64,000 nt of DNA from DASUXY01 sp035301985. GTDB lineage: Bacteria > Bacillota > Bacilli > Bacillales > Amphibacillaceae. Of this stretch, positions 43,029 to 51,818 are shown in pieces. The stretch lies in NCBI GenBank assembly GCA_035301985.1, contig DATGTE010000023.1:209189-273188 (forward strand), in the 5' to 3' direction. A model generated the notes under the pieces. It made no database searches, had not been told where the DNA came from, and was given only the letters and a program-made list of their open reading frames with translations. The position numbers and the translations under genes are program-made. The first letter of the stretch is position 1, and every line of letters starts with the position of its first letter.

Positions 43029-43166
43029 ATGTTTGGACCTAGAGCAAACTGTGGTTGCGGTGGATATGGTTATGGAGCACCTGTAGCTTACGGAAGTGGT
43101 GGCGGGTTTGCCTTGATCGTTGTCCTATTTATCCTTCTCATCATCGTCGGTGTTTGCTGGCTTTGA
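43029..43166 (+). CDS. YjcZ family sporulation protein, copy 1
   Basis: The 45-residue protein has a Gly/Tyr/Cys-rich start (MFGPRANCGCGGYGYGAP) and one membrane helix, GGGFALIVVLFILLIIVGVC. This is the YjcZ family signature (FALIVVLFILLIIVG). AAGGAGG is about 7 nt before ATG 43029. Two further copies follow. Small YjcZ-type proteins are found in spores of Bacillus. Confidence 0.88.
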   Translation: MFGPRANCGCGGYGYGAPVAYGSGGGFALIVVLFILLIIVGVCWL

Positions 43167-43185
43167 AATATAATGGATAGATTCT

Positions 43186-43217
43186 GTCACAGGCTGGTCT
43201 TTTGATTGGCCTGTGAC
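43186..43217 (+). terminator. Hairpin between yjcZ copies 1 and 2
   Basis: A 9-bp perfect stem (GTCACAGGC 43186-43194 with GCCTGTGAC 43209-43217), 14-nt loop. There is no T-run, so it may stabilise the transcript or end it weakly. Confidence 0.4.
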
Positions 43218-43310
43218 CCGGCCCAAATTATAAAAACTGGGACACTCTCCCTGTCACTTCTGTCTTATACCCATATATTAGTAACAAACCCTTTTAAAGG
43301 TGGTGAACAT

Positions 43311-43409
43311 ATGAGTGAAGCACACGGATTCGGCGGTGGTTTCGCATTGATTGTTGTTTTGTTTATACTGCTTATTATTGTAGGAACGGCATATGTCGGT
43401 TTTGTTTAA
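43311..43409 (+). CDS. YjcZ family sporulation protein, copy 2
   Basis: The 32-residue protein reads MSEAHGFGGGFALIVVLFIL and ends in VGTAYVGFV. ATG 43311 has AAAGGTGGTGAACAT upstream; the longer frame is not needed. The helix is the same as in copies 1 and 3, but the Gly/Tyr-rich N-terminus is shorter. Confidence 0.88.
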   Translation: MSEAHGFGGGFALIVVLFILLIIVGTAYVGFV

Positions 43410-43436
43410 TCGAATATCTTTAAGGGGGAAATCTTC

Positions 43437-43562
43437 ATGAGCTTTGGATACGGATATGGTGGAGGATACGGTTACGGTTCAGGTGTTTCTGGTGGTGGTG
43501 GGTTTGCACTGATTGTCGTATTGTTTATCCTACTCATCATCGTCGGTGCCGCCTGGTTGTAA
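43437..43562 (+). CDS. YjcZ family sporulation protein, copy 3
   Basis: The 41-residue protein has a Gly/Tyr repeat (MSFGYGYGGGYGYGSG) and the helix FALIVVLFILLIIVGAAWL. AAGGGGGAAATCTTC precedes ATG 43437, 27 nt after copy 2, so copies 2 and 3 are co-transcribed. A terminator follows. Confidence 0.88.
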   Translation: MSFGYGYGGGYGYGSGVSGGGGFALIVVLFILLIIVGAAWL

Positions 43563-43574
43563 ATGCTAAAAGTA

Positions 43575-43611
43575 TTGCAGGCTGCCTAGTTTGGAGCCTG
43601 CAACGTTTTTT
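43575..43611 (+). terminator. Terminator of the yjcZ cluster
   Basis: A 9-bp stem (TTGCAGGCT 43575-43583 with AGCCTGCAA 43595-43603) is followed by CG and six T. Confidence 0.85.
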
Positions 43612-43637
43612 AATGGACAATCTTGAAGTGCATAAAC

Positions 43638-44819
43638 TTAGGTAACAGGCGTTTTCTCAAACCGATCATATCTTAATGGTTCGGTTGCGACAATCGTCTC
43701 TTTTTCACTGATCAATTCCTCAATTAATTTTCCAGTGACAGTCGCTAGGCTAATACCATCTCCCTCATGGCCAGCCGCGATATAAAACCCAGGAACTTCA
43801 TCAACGTGTGAGACAATCGGCAAATGATCTTCTGTCCACGGCCTAAAGCCTGTATATGTCCGGATCATATTGAAATCATCCATTTTTGGAAAAAATCTCA
43901 AAGCACGCTTGGCCATGATCTCTACTACATTGATGTCTACGCGCGAATCGTAGCCGACAAATTCACGACTGCTGCCAAGTAAAAAATTTTGACTCTCCGT
44001 TGGCTCTAATACAAGTGCAACACCGTGTTGCAACGTTTTTTCATCAGCGATCCGCTCCCGTTCAAATTTGTTCATCAAATAACCGAACTCCATCACATTG
44101 CGCATCATGACGGGTTTTTGTCTAGCTCCGACCATAATATGCCCTTTGCGCGGCTTAATCGGGATATCAACATCAAGCATGGCACCAATAAAAGGCGCCC
44201 AAACACCGGCAGCATTGACGACCTTTTTGGCAATAAAGGTGCCATTCGTTGTTTCAATCATAAAATCTTCTTGTTTCTGAATCCCTGTCACTTCTGTTTG
44301 TGTAAACAGTTTAAGTCCATATTCCGATGCTTTATCAATCAGCGAATAACAAAACAGATATGGATTGATTAAAGAATCGGTTTCACATTCCAAGCCGCCT
44401 GGAATATCATCGGCAAAATACGGTGACTCTTGCTTAATATCGGAATGATCGAGAACATTAAACTTCAATCCAGCTTCATTTTGGATTTTGACCCATTCCA
44501 CCGCAGCTTCCATTTCTTTGTCATTGTCACAGACGAGGATACTCCCGAGCGGACGGTATTCAAACGGTAATCGCAATTCTTTAGCCAAATCAGCGATTAA
44601 CTCTTGGCTAACAAGCGACATATGACTGTCAAATCCCGGATCTTTATCGACGATCGAGACATTGCCGTCACAGCGCGATGATGTGCCGCTTGCAATATCG
44701 TCCCTCTCAATGAGCATGCAATCGTATCCGGCTTTTGTTAAGTAATAACTAGAAGCACATCCCATAATTCCGCCGCCGATAATAGCAACATCGGCACTAT
44801 CTTTATATTGCACAGCCAT
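43638..44819 (-). CDS. FAD-dependent D-amino acid oxidase-type dehydrogenase (HcnC/OoxB-like)
   Basis: The 393-residue flavoprotein has an N-terminal dinucleotide motif (DVAIIGGGIMGCASSYYL), the SSRCDGNV loop and the C-terminal DAO motif GFRPWTEDHLPIV, then GHEGDGISLA. It resembles the beta/C subunits of glycine/proline/opine oxidases such as HcnC and OoxB. ATG 44819 is close to GGAGG (3 nt); GTG 44813 has better spacing. It is divergent from three genes that encode the missing subunits, sharing the 44820-44993 promoter region. The substrate amine is unknown. Confidence 0.82.
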   Translation of the reverse strand: MAVQYKDSADVAIIGGGIMGCASSYYLTKAGYDCMLIERDDIASGTSSRCDGNVSIVDKDPGFDSHMSLVSQELIADLAKELRLPFEYRPLGSILVCDNDKEMEAAVEWVKIQNEAGLKFNVLDHSDIKQESPYFADDIPGGLECETDSLINPYLFCYSLIDKASEYGLKLFTQTEVTGIQKQEDFMIETTNGTFIAKKVVNAAGVWAPFIGAMLDVDIPIKPRKGHIMVGARQKPVMMRNVMEFGYLMNKFERERIADEKTLQHGVALVLEPTESQNFLLGSSREFVGYDSRVDINVVEIMAKRALRFFPKMDDFNMIRTYTGFRPWTEDHLPIVSHVDEVPGFYIAAGHEGDGISLATVTGKLIEELISEKETIVATEPLRYDRFEKTPVT

Positions 44820-44993
44820 CGTCCTCCTTTGCAAATGGGCTGAGAGCGCTATGAGAAACATAAATTCTATTAAATAATTCAATCTATCTTAATACATATG
44901 TTAGAATAGCAGTAAACGACAGTCAATTATTTGTAGGTAGATGAGGAAAACCCTTTCATTCGATTAGCTAAACGAACGAAGGAGGCGTTGCAC

Positions 44994-45272
44994 TTGAATG
45001 ACAACACGATCATCTGCAGATGCGAGGAAGTTGCTTTAAAACATATTGAACAAACATTCCACAAATACAAATGCTCAGCTAGAGAAGTCAAACTCCGCAC
45101 ACGAGCTGGCATGGGACACTGCGGTGGACGGACGTGTCGACCAGCCGTCGATGCTGTTTTGGAAGCGGTGACTGGTGAAAAACCAGGCCATGATATCCCG
45201 CTGAAAGTTCAACCACCCGTCAGACCCGTCAATTTAGCTACGTTGCAAGGAGATGACAACCGTGAGGAGTAA
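44994..45272 (+). CDS. BFD-like [2Fe-2S]-binding protein
   Basis: The 92-residue protein has the four cysteines of the bacterioferritin-associated ferredoxin fold: CRCEEV and GHCGGRTCRPAV. In opine and HcnABC-type dehydrogenases this domain is often part of the A/B subunit; here it is separate. TTG 44994 is chosen (GGAGG about 8 nt upstream). It overlaps the next gene by 11 nt. Confidence 0.85.
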   Translation: MNDNTIICRCEEVALKHIEQTFHKYKCSAREVKLRTRAGMGHCGGRTCRPAVDAVLEAVTGEKPGHDIPLKVQPPVRPVNLATLQGDDNREE

Positions 45273-45651
45273 CCGTATTGTCGATCACCCGATTCTGGGA
45301 AGACAGGATGAACAGGCTGTTGTAACCTTCACCTTTGATGGTCAAACATACGAAGGTCTTGAAGGCGATACGATTGCCTCAGCACTTTTAGCAAATGGCG
45401 TTCGCAAATTGCGCGTCCACGAAGAAAGCGGTCGTCCGCGTGGTATTTACTGTAACATAGGTCATTGTTTCGAATGCCGTCTCACCGTCAATGGCACCCC
45501 CGGTGTACGGGCCTGTGTCACACCCATTCAAGAAGGGATGGTCATCGAAAGTGGCCGGGTCGAGCCACGACCGTTCGATTCCGCAAACAACTCGAACAAA
45601 ATGCCACGAACATATGCAGAATTCGCTAAAGGCGGTGATGCAGATGCGTGA
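45262..45651 (+). CDS. HcnA-like [2Fe-2S] ferredoxin-domain subunit
   Basis: The 129-residue protein has a plant-type ferredoxin fold with cysteines in YCNIGHCFECRLTVNG and RACVTPI, and VTFTFDGQTYEGLEGDTIAS at the N-terminal beta-grasp. It corresponds to HcnA/OoxC-type small subunits. GTG 45262 has AAGGAG 9 nt upstream; ATG 45253 abuts it. It overlaps the following gene by 8 nt, so translation is coupled. Confidence 0.83.
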   Translation: MRSNRIVDHPILGRQDEQAVVTFTFDGQTYEGLEGDTIASALLANGVRKLRVHEESGRPRGIYCNIGHCFECRLTVNGTPGVRACVTPIQEGMVIESGRVEPRPFDSANNSNKMPRTYAEFAKGGDADA

Positions 45652-46852
45652 TGTCATTATTGTAGGAGCCGGCCCGGCTGGGTTGTCAGCGGCTATTGCC
45701 TGCCGAAAATGGGATCTCGATGTCCTCGTTATAGATGAATTTCCCAAACCAGGCGGACGCCTCCTCGGTCAATTGCATCAAGAGCCAAATGGTGAATGGT
45801 GGAACGGTATCAAAGAAACCAATCTGTTGCTTGATCAGACAACTGCTCTGGACACCGATATTAGGTGCGGTATATCAGTCCATCACGTTGAAAAAACAGA
45901 GGACAGGTTTGACGTTTACACGAGTAACGGTGTTTTTCAAGCAAAAAATGTGCTCATAGCAACCGGAGCTGCCGAGTCATCTGCTCCTATTCCAGGTTGG
46001 ACGCTGCCAGGGGTCATGTCGATTGGTGCCGCGCAAGTGATGACAAATATCCACCGCGTTCGCGTTGGCAACAAAGGAATCGTGATCGGCGTCAACGTCC
46101 TCTCAGCAGCCATCGCCCGAGAATTACAGCTAGCTGGAATTAAGTTAGACAGCATGATGCTTCCAGCCAAAAATGCCGTGACAAACGATCACGGAGACCC
46201 GAAAAAAGTGATGGAAGGCTTATCCCGTATCGCGCATCTTGCCCCATCAGCATTCCTCCGATTTGGCGGAAAGTTAGCCAAAGCAGACTGGGTTCGTCAA
46301 TTGGCTGTCACATTTTTCCCGAAACGCGGAGTGAAAATGTGGGGTATGCCGATTCACATCCGTAAAGCTGCTGTTGAAATCAACGGCGAAGAAAAAGTGG
46401 AGTCTGTAACAGTTTGCGATATCAGCCCTGATGGCAAACCGATTCCGGGCAGCTGGGAGACAATTAACGTTGATTTTGTTTGTATCGCAGGAGGTCTTTA
46501 CCCATTAGCTGAACTAGCAGCAGTGATTGGCTGTCCATTTCAATATATCGAAGAACTCGGCGGCCACGTCCCCGTTCATAACGAGCAGATGAAAACCCCG
46601 ATTGACGGGCTCTATGTCGCCGGAAATATTACCGGCATCGAAAGCGCCAAAGTCGCAAGTGCACAAGGGACAGTAGCCGGCCTTTCCATCGCCAAAAACA
46701 TGTGGCAACATACTGATATAGATCATAAAGTGAACGAAGCAATCCAGCAAGTCAAAAAAATCCGACAAAACGCATCGATTCAATTTCATCCAGGAATCAA
46801 CGAAGGTCGTATTAAAATGGAACGAGCTTTTCAAAAACTACATACCGGCTAA
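45644..46852 (+). CDS. HcnB-like FAD/NAD(P)-dependent oxidoreductase subunit
   Basis: The 402-residue protein has a FAD motif at its start (DVIIVGAGPAGLSAAIACRK), a second motif, KGIVIGVNVLSAAI (GxGxxG degenerated), LPGVMSIGAAQ and the C-terminal GLYVAGNITGIESAKVASAQ. It matches the alpha/B subunits of HcnABC and opine oxidases, but lacks the C-terminal BFD domain because that is encoded separately by the first gene. ATG 45644 is chosen; no independent promoter is visible. Confidence 0.85.
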   Translation: MRDVIIVGAGPAGLSAAIACRKWDLDVLVIDEFPKPGGRLLGQLHQEPNGEWWNGIKETNLLLDQTTALDTDIRCGISVHHVEKTEDRFDVYTSNGVFQAKNVLIATGAAESSAPIPGWTLPGVMSIGAAQVMTNIHRVRVGNKGIVIGVNVLSAAIARELQLAGIKLDSMMLPAKNAVTNDHGDPKKVMEGLSRIAHLAPSAFLRFGGKLAKADWVRQLAVTFFPKRGVKMWGMPIHIRKAAVEINGEEKVESVTVCDISPDGKPIPGSWETINVDFVCIAGGLYPLAELAAVIGCPFQYIEELGGHVPVHNEQMKTPIDGLYVAGNITGIESAKVASAQGTVAGLSIAKNMWQHTDIDHKVNEAIQQVKKIRQNASIQFHPGINEGRIKMERAFQKLHTG

Positions 46853-46862
46853 AGCTATCTAT

Positions 46863-46894
46863 CCACGCTCCCTGTTGGAGAGAGCGTGGTTTTT
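46863..46894 (+). terminator. Terminator of the HcnAB-like operon
   Basis: An 8-bp stem (CCACGCTC 46863-46870 with GAGCGTGG 46882-46889) is followed by five T. Confidence 0.8.
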
Positions 46895-46953
46895 CTCTTA
46901 AAAGAAGCGGCCATGTCTCTTATCATAGTATGAAACTTCCAAAAGGCCGTTTA

Positions 46954-47610
46954 TTATTCGAACAAGGTTAATCGCCCCTTTTCATCTAAAATCATATGCC
47001 GCCCGTCTTGTAATGTAATCTCCAGTGGATATGTTTCCGAAACCTTATCTGAAAAATACCACCGTCTGCCCGGAGGAACGAGCACAATGTACGTATCACC
47101 GGTCCCGAGGAAATTTAATGAATCCGGATCGACTTGCGATCCATGACGCAACGGAATACCAAAGTCTTGCAACTGATCCCCCACCTCATTTACAAACGGT
47201 GTCACCATTCCTACCTCACTTACATTAAAAAAAGCTTCTTTCGTCAACGGACCGAAGAAATCCCGTTTTCTGCGCCCGATCAATTCGATGATATTTCCCG
47301 CGGGATCTTCAAAATAGAATGAATCCGCATCAAAACTCGAAAAGTAGACTTCATTCACACCGCCTTCTTTATTCAACGTCCACCGATCTTTCATCCAAGT
47401 TTTCATAATCGAAAACTGATTACCCGGAATATTAAAGGCTATATGATAAAAAGCCGCACGATCCGATTGTTGAAATGTTACGCGCGTTTCCCCGACCGCT
47501 ACGGTAAACTCATCCGCTCCGGAATCTGCTACATCGAGCTCCATAACATTTTGATAAAACCGTTTGAGAGCCTTCCATTGATTCGTATAAAGTAACACCG
47601 ACTTAAACAT
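46954..47610 (-). CDS. VOC (glyoxalase/dioxygenase) superfamily protein
   Basis: The 218-residue protein carries two VOC-type modules: FKSVLLYTNQWKALKRFYQN at the start, FYHIAFNIPG and FYFEDPAGNIIELIGRR for the first metal site, and a weaker second half. The Glu/His ligands of the first half are visible (H in FYHIAF, E in IIELIG). The substrate is unknown. GGTGGTAAC precedes ATG 47610. Confidence 0.78.
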   Translation of the reverse strand: MFKSVLLYTNQWKALKRFYQNVMELDVADSGADEFTVAVGETRVTFQQSDRAAFYHIAFNIPGNQFSIMKTWMKDRWTLNKEGGVNEVYFSSFDADSFYFEDPAGNIIELIGRRKRDFFGPLTKEAFFNVSEVGMVTPFVNEVGDQLQDFGIPLRHGSQVDPDSLNFLGTGDTYIVLVPPGRRWYFSDKVSETYPLEITLQDGRHMILDEKGRLTLFE

Positions 47611-47796
47611 GTTACCACCTCACCACACCATTTTTTATATTATAACATGATGTGGAAAATGAATGATTGATTGAAGAGAGCGAAAATTAATATTAATATT
47701 ACAGGATAAAATGTAAAAGTTAATTTACATCTATTGCTCTTCCCTAAACGTCGTATAGCGTGTTTATATTAGCCGGCCTTGGGAATGTTTTAACCG

Positions 47797-48791
47797 TTAC
47801 AACGCAATATCATCATTCCCACGCACAGCTTTTCTTGTCAATTGTAATGTACAAAAATCCTCTAACATGGCACTAGCGGTTGGAAGCGAACCGGCACCAG
47901 GCCCTTGCAATGTAAGCGAACCAATAAGTTCGGTTTGAAGATGAATGGCATTGTCTACGCCTTCTACAGAAAATAAAGGATGATTCTCTTGGATTGCAGT
48001 CGGTTCAACTTTGGCCCTGACCGTTCCCTTCTCCATCGATACAGTAGCAATATGACAAATTCGCTTTCCTTCGAACTGTGCTTTTTCAATATCATCTACC
48101 GTTATTCCTTGTATTCCTATTCTTGTGACTGTTTTCCAGTTCGGTTGTTTACCAAATATAAGTTCACTCAAAATCATTAATTTATAAAAGCATCGTCTCC
48201 TCCGATGTCGTTCATAGGGTCCGCCTCTGCATAACCGAGTTTCTGTGCGAGGCGCAATGTTTCAGAAAAAGGCGTGCCTTTTTTTCTCATCTCCGTCAAA
48301 ATATAATTTGATGTACCGTTTAAAATAGCTGTCACTTTTTTAATTCGATCGACTTGTAGTAAATGTTTGATTGTCCGAATAATCGGTATACCACCAGCCG
48401 TCGTTGCCTCATATCCAATCTGCACGCGGTATTTCGTTGCGAGTTTCTTAAGCTCACGGCCATGATGAGCGAACATTTCTTTATTCGCCGTAATAACGTG
48501 TTTTCCAGATGCAATACATTGTTTTACATACGTGAACGCAGGCTCTTTTCCGACAATTGCCTCAAACACAACATCAATATTTGGGTTTTCTACTATTGCT
48601 TGAATGTCCGTCTCAATAGCTGCATCACCTTGAAAATCGACATAGTTTTCTAGGTTTTTAATCATAATACAGGCGACTTTCACCCGTTTACCGATGATGT
48701 GTTGTAATTTATTTTGATAGACTTGGATTGTGTGGTAGACCCCCTTACCCACCGTACCAAAACCGAGCAATGCAACGTGTAATGTTTCCAA
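47797..48791 (-). pseudogene. hom: Homoserine dehydrogenase, frameshifted
   Basis: From TTG 48791 (GGAGG 9 nt upstream) the frame encodes VALLGFGTVGKGVYHTIQ (NAD-binding), ANKEMFAHHG, TTAGGIPIIRTIK and NGTSNYILTEM. It then stops after GGDDAFIN at 48177. The family continuation (A-F-Y-K-L-M-I-L-S-E-L) is found one frame over: a T is missing in GCTTTT, and the rest (KLMILSELIF to the end) runs to 47797. The gene would encode about 330 residues without an ACT domain, as in met-operon hom genes. It is the last gene of the SAM-riboswitch operon. A single-base sequencing error would also explain it. Confidence 0.8.
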
Positions 48792-48823
48792 GTAAAAATA
48801 CCTCCATTTATATCGTTTAGACG

Positions 48824-49825
48824 TTATATTTTTCGATTGGCTAGAAATCTTGCTATGATAGGTCCCCATTTAGCAAATTCAGTCAAAAACCCATCATGTC
48901 CAAAAACAGACGGCACATGATAATATGAGGATTGCGGAGTTGCTTCAGAGAAACGTTGAATCAAAGAAGGAGTATAAATCAAATCCTTCCCGAAACTAAC
49001 GATTAAAACCGGCGCTTTAAAATCTTTACACGCTTTTTTCCACCCTCCTCTTCCTTCACCAATATCATGATGGTTCATCGCCTCAAGCAAATAAAGATAG
49101 CTATTGGCATCAAAACAACGTGCTAACGCTTCACCTTGATATTCCAAATAAGCATTCACCGAAAACGTATCAGCCTGTTTCTTACGTCGAAATCGCTCCA
49201 TAAATAAGTCTTGGCTACGATAGGTTACCATTCCGACCATTCTGGCGATCTCCAGGCCGCGCAGAAGAGTACTGTCGCGATAATGGCCTCCATTCCAGTT
49301 ATGATCATTTTTAATCGCTGCAGCTGCAATGTGATTAAAAGCGATGCCATAATCCGATAAAACAGGAGTCGCAGCTAGAATGATTAATCGATCCATCATC
49401 TCCGGATATAGCAATCCCCATTCCATTGCTTGCATACCGCCTAAAGACCCACCGATAACTGCAGCTAAATGATCAATATGCAGCTTTTGCAATGCTTTTG
49501 CCTGCGCGTGCACCATATCTCTAATGGTAATTTTCGGAAAGGTTGTCCGATAAGGTTTATTTGTTTCTGGATCAATTGATGATGGTCCTGTAGAGCCGTT
49601 ACAACCAGCGAGCACGTTGAACGTGAGTATTCGATATCGCTTAGTGTCAATATATTTTCCTTCACCGATGAGCCCACTCCACCATCCCGGATTTTCTGCT
49701 ACACCTACGGAAATGTGACTGCCCGTTAATGCATGACAAACAAGAATAACAGGTGCATGAGATGGTCCGATTAGTTCATATCGCAGTGAAACGCGATGAA
49801 GTCTAACGCCTGATTCAAGCTGCAA
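48824..49825 (-). CDS. metX: Homoserine O-acetyltransferase MetX, 5' end interrupted
   Basis: The alpha/beta hydrolase-fold enzyme acetylates homoserine. LVCHALTGSH, NVLAGCNGSTGPSS, IGGSLGGMQAMEW (catalytic Ser), and the triad Asp and His (SFGKDLIYTP; VFGHDGF) are present. A good ribosome binding site (AAAGGAGGG) precedes GTG 49897, and the same frame gives MSLITG, a stop (49877-49879), then TSTGKIQRTLADVHIGSLQL. So the native start appears cut by a nonsense codon. The annotated frame here begins at TTG 49825, which has no ribosome binding site. It lies between metY and hom. Confidence 0.72.
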   Translation of the reverse strand: MQLESGVRLHRVSLRYELIGPSHAPVILVCHALTGSHISVGVAENPGWWSGLIGEGKYIDTKRYRILTFNVLAGCNGSTGPSSIDPETNKPYRTTFPKITIRDMVHAQAKALQKLHIDHLAAVIGGSLGGMQAMEWGLLYPEMMDRLIILAATPVLSDYGIAFNHIAAAAIKNDHNWNGGHYRDSTLLRGLEIARMVGMVTYRSQDLFMERFRRKKQADTFSVNAYLEYQGEALARCFDANSYLYLLEAMNHHDIGEGRGGWKKACKDFKAPVLIVSFGKDLIYTPSLIQRFSEATPQSSYYHVPSVFGHDGFLTEFAKWGPIIARFLANRKI

Positions 49826-49968
49826 AGAACCGATGTGAACATCAGCAAGCGTTCGTTGTATTTTACCGGTACTTGTTTATCCTGTTATTAATGACACGTT
49901 TTCCCTCCTTTATAGTGGAAAAAATCAGAATGGCAACCACAAACGAACGATTTTTGTCGATCTTTGGT

Positions 49969-51672
49969 TCAATCTCCGCGTTGTTTCTTGATGACTTCTT
50001 CGTAAAGCCTTTTTCCCGTTATGACGGCAATCCCGTCTTCTCTCAATTGTTGTAGCATAGGATCGTTTTCGATCGGATGCTCAATCCAGACTAAATTGAG
50101 TGGTTTAGTCATGATTAATTTATAAAGAGCTTCCGGTAGCGGATTTTGATAGCATAATAAGCTGTCAATTTCAAGTGCACTGGATTTGACATGTAAATGA
50201 TCATCCTGAAGACGAATAATGTGATAGCCCAATGCTTTTAATTTTGCTACATCGGTTTGAAAAGCAGCTGAAGCGTGTTTATAACCGTAGACACCTAATG
50301 CCTTTCTCCGTATTGTCCCATGGTTTCGATCAAATGGGGAATGCAACAACCAATGCCAAACGTCTATCTCTTTACTAACAGTAATATTCGTTGCTTTGGC
50401 AATCGCCTGATCCAAATCCTGAATAAGATCGTCAACTGATTCTAATCCAACCGACAGACGGATCAATTCTTCGGATACGCCGCTTTTAGCTAAGTCTTCA
50501 GCGCTTAGTTGCTGATGAGTCGTTGATGCCGGATGGATAATGAGTGACTTGGCATCCCCAACGTTTGCCACATGCGACCAAAGCTTGACATGATCAATCA
50601 CTTTGCTCCCAGCATGGCGCCCGCCTTTAATGCCAAACGTTATGATCGAGCCGAATCCATTGTTCAAATATTTCCGCGCTAATTGATGAGACGGGTGCGA
50701 AGGCATTCCTGGATAGTTGACCCAGTCCACCGCAGGATGTTCCTGTAAAAAATCAGCCACTTTCTTAGCATTTTCTTGATGGCGTTCCATGCGCAAATGG
50801 AGTGTTTCTAAACCTTGTAGCATTAGAAAAGCGTTGTGCGGACTGAGCGATGCGCCAATGTCGCGCAAGAGCTGAGCCCGTAATTTCGTAGCAAATGCTG
50901 TAGGATCGACATCAACATAACGGAGATGGTGATAACTTTCATCCGGCTCTGTGAACTCTGGAAATCTTCCCCTCCCCCAATCGAAGCGACCTCCATCGAC
51001 GACAACACCTCCGATCGATGTACCATGACCACCAATCCATTTTGTGGCAGAGTGTACGACGATGTCAGCCCCCCATGTCAAAGGCTTTGTTATAGCCGGA
51101 GCAAATGTATTATCAATGATTAATGGTATACCGTGTTCATGCGCAATCGCTCCTACGGTTTCGACATCAAATACATATAAACTCGGATTGGTAATCATTT
51201 CTGCAAATATCGCTTTTGTTTGATTTGTAATCGCCTGTTTAATAGCTTTTGGATTCGTACCATCAACAAATTTAACGGTTATTCCGTATTTCGGTAATGT
51301 GTTGACAAATAAGTTATAGGTGCCACCATACAAATATCTATCCGCAATGATTTCATCACCTGCACCAGCAAGATTCAATAGAGCGAGTGTAATGGCTGAC
51401 ATGCCAGAAGATGTGGCTACTGCCGCGGAACCATCTTCTAAAAGAGCAACACGTTCTTCAAATGCAGCGACAGTTGGATTTCCAATACGCGTATAAATAT
51501 TGCCCGGCTCCTTTAGACCGAATAAGTTTTGCGCATGTTCCGTATTTTTAAAAACATACGAAGTCGTTTGATAGATCGGAACAGCTCGTGAGCCTGTGCT
51601 TGGATCGGCTTTTTGACCACCGTGTAATAAAGCAGTCGCTAATCCATGTGTGCTAAACTGAAAATTTGTCAT
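49969..51672 (-). CDS. metY: O-acetylhomoserine sulfhydrylase MetY fused to CoA-binding-like domain
   Basis: Residues 1 to about 430 form a complete PLP-dependent Cys/Met metabolism enzyme that makes homocysteine from O-acetylhomoserine and sulfide. GATSSGMSA-type ATSSGMSAI, and SATKWIGGHG with the PLP lysine near residue 211, are seen. About 135 further residues follow; ALGVYGYKHASAAFQTDVAK, LKALGYHIIRL, LNLVWIEHPIEND and DGIAVITGKRLYEE fit the order of a small CoA-binding Rossmann domain (YccU-like). Usual MetY ends at about 430. AAAGGAGGAAGATTG precedes ATG 51672. It is first behind the SAM riboswitch. Confidence 0.88.
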   Translation of the reverse strand: MTNFQFSTHGLATALLHGGQKADPSTGSRAVPIYQTTSYVFKNTEHAQNLFGLKEPGNIYTRIGNPTVAAFEERVALLEDGSAAVATSSGMSAITLALLNLAGAGDEIIADRYLYGGTYNLFVNTLPKYGITVKFVDGTNPKAIKQAITNQTKAIFAEMITNPSLYVFDVETVGAIAHEHGIPLIIDNTFAPAITKPLTWGADIVVHSATKWIGGHGTSIGGVVVDGGRFDWGRGRFPEFTEPDESYHHLRYVDVDPTAFATKLRAQLLRDIGASLSPHNAFLMLQGLETLHLRMERHQENAKKVADFLQEHPAVDWVNYPGMPSHPSHQLARKYLNNGFGSIITFGIKGGRHAGSKVIDHVKLWSHVANVGDAKSLIIHPASTTHQQLSAEDLAKSGVSEELIRLSVGLESVDDLIQDLDQAIAKATNITVSKEIDVWHWLLHSPFDRNHGTIRRKALGVYGYKHASAAFQTDVAKLKALGYHIIRLQDDHLHVKSSALEIDSLLCYQNPLPEALYKLIMTKPLNLVWIEHPIENDPMLQQLREDGIAVITGKRLYEEVIKKQRGD

Positions 51673-51770
51673 CAATCTTCCTCCTTTGATTTTGCATCAT
51701 GGCAAACGTTTTACAAGTGAAAGATAAAGGGTAGAAGGACTAGTTGAGGTCAGCTGACAAGAGAGGATAT

Positions 51771-51797
51771 AAAAAACCCCCTTCATAAGAAGAGGGT
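51771..51797 (-). terminator. Riboswitch terminator hairpin
   Basis: On the minus strand the hairpin ACCCTCTTC / GAAGGGGGT (51776-51797, loop TTAT) is followed by six T (51771-51776). It lies just after the SAM riboswitch and before metY, so it ends transcription when SAM is bound. Confidence 0.8.
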
Positions 51798-51818
51798 GTA
51801 TTTGCTTAACAGTTCCTC

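Noticed and set aside
44820..44850. TPP riboswitch before the dehydrogenase cluster
   Set aside because: A GGGCTGAGAG word is present, but the other conserved thi-box segments and pairing are missing.
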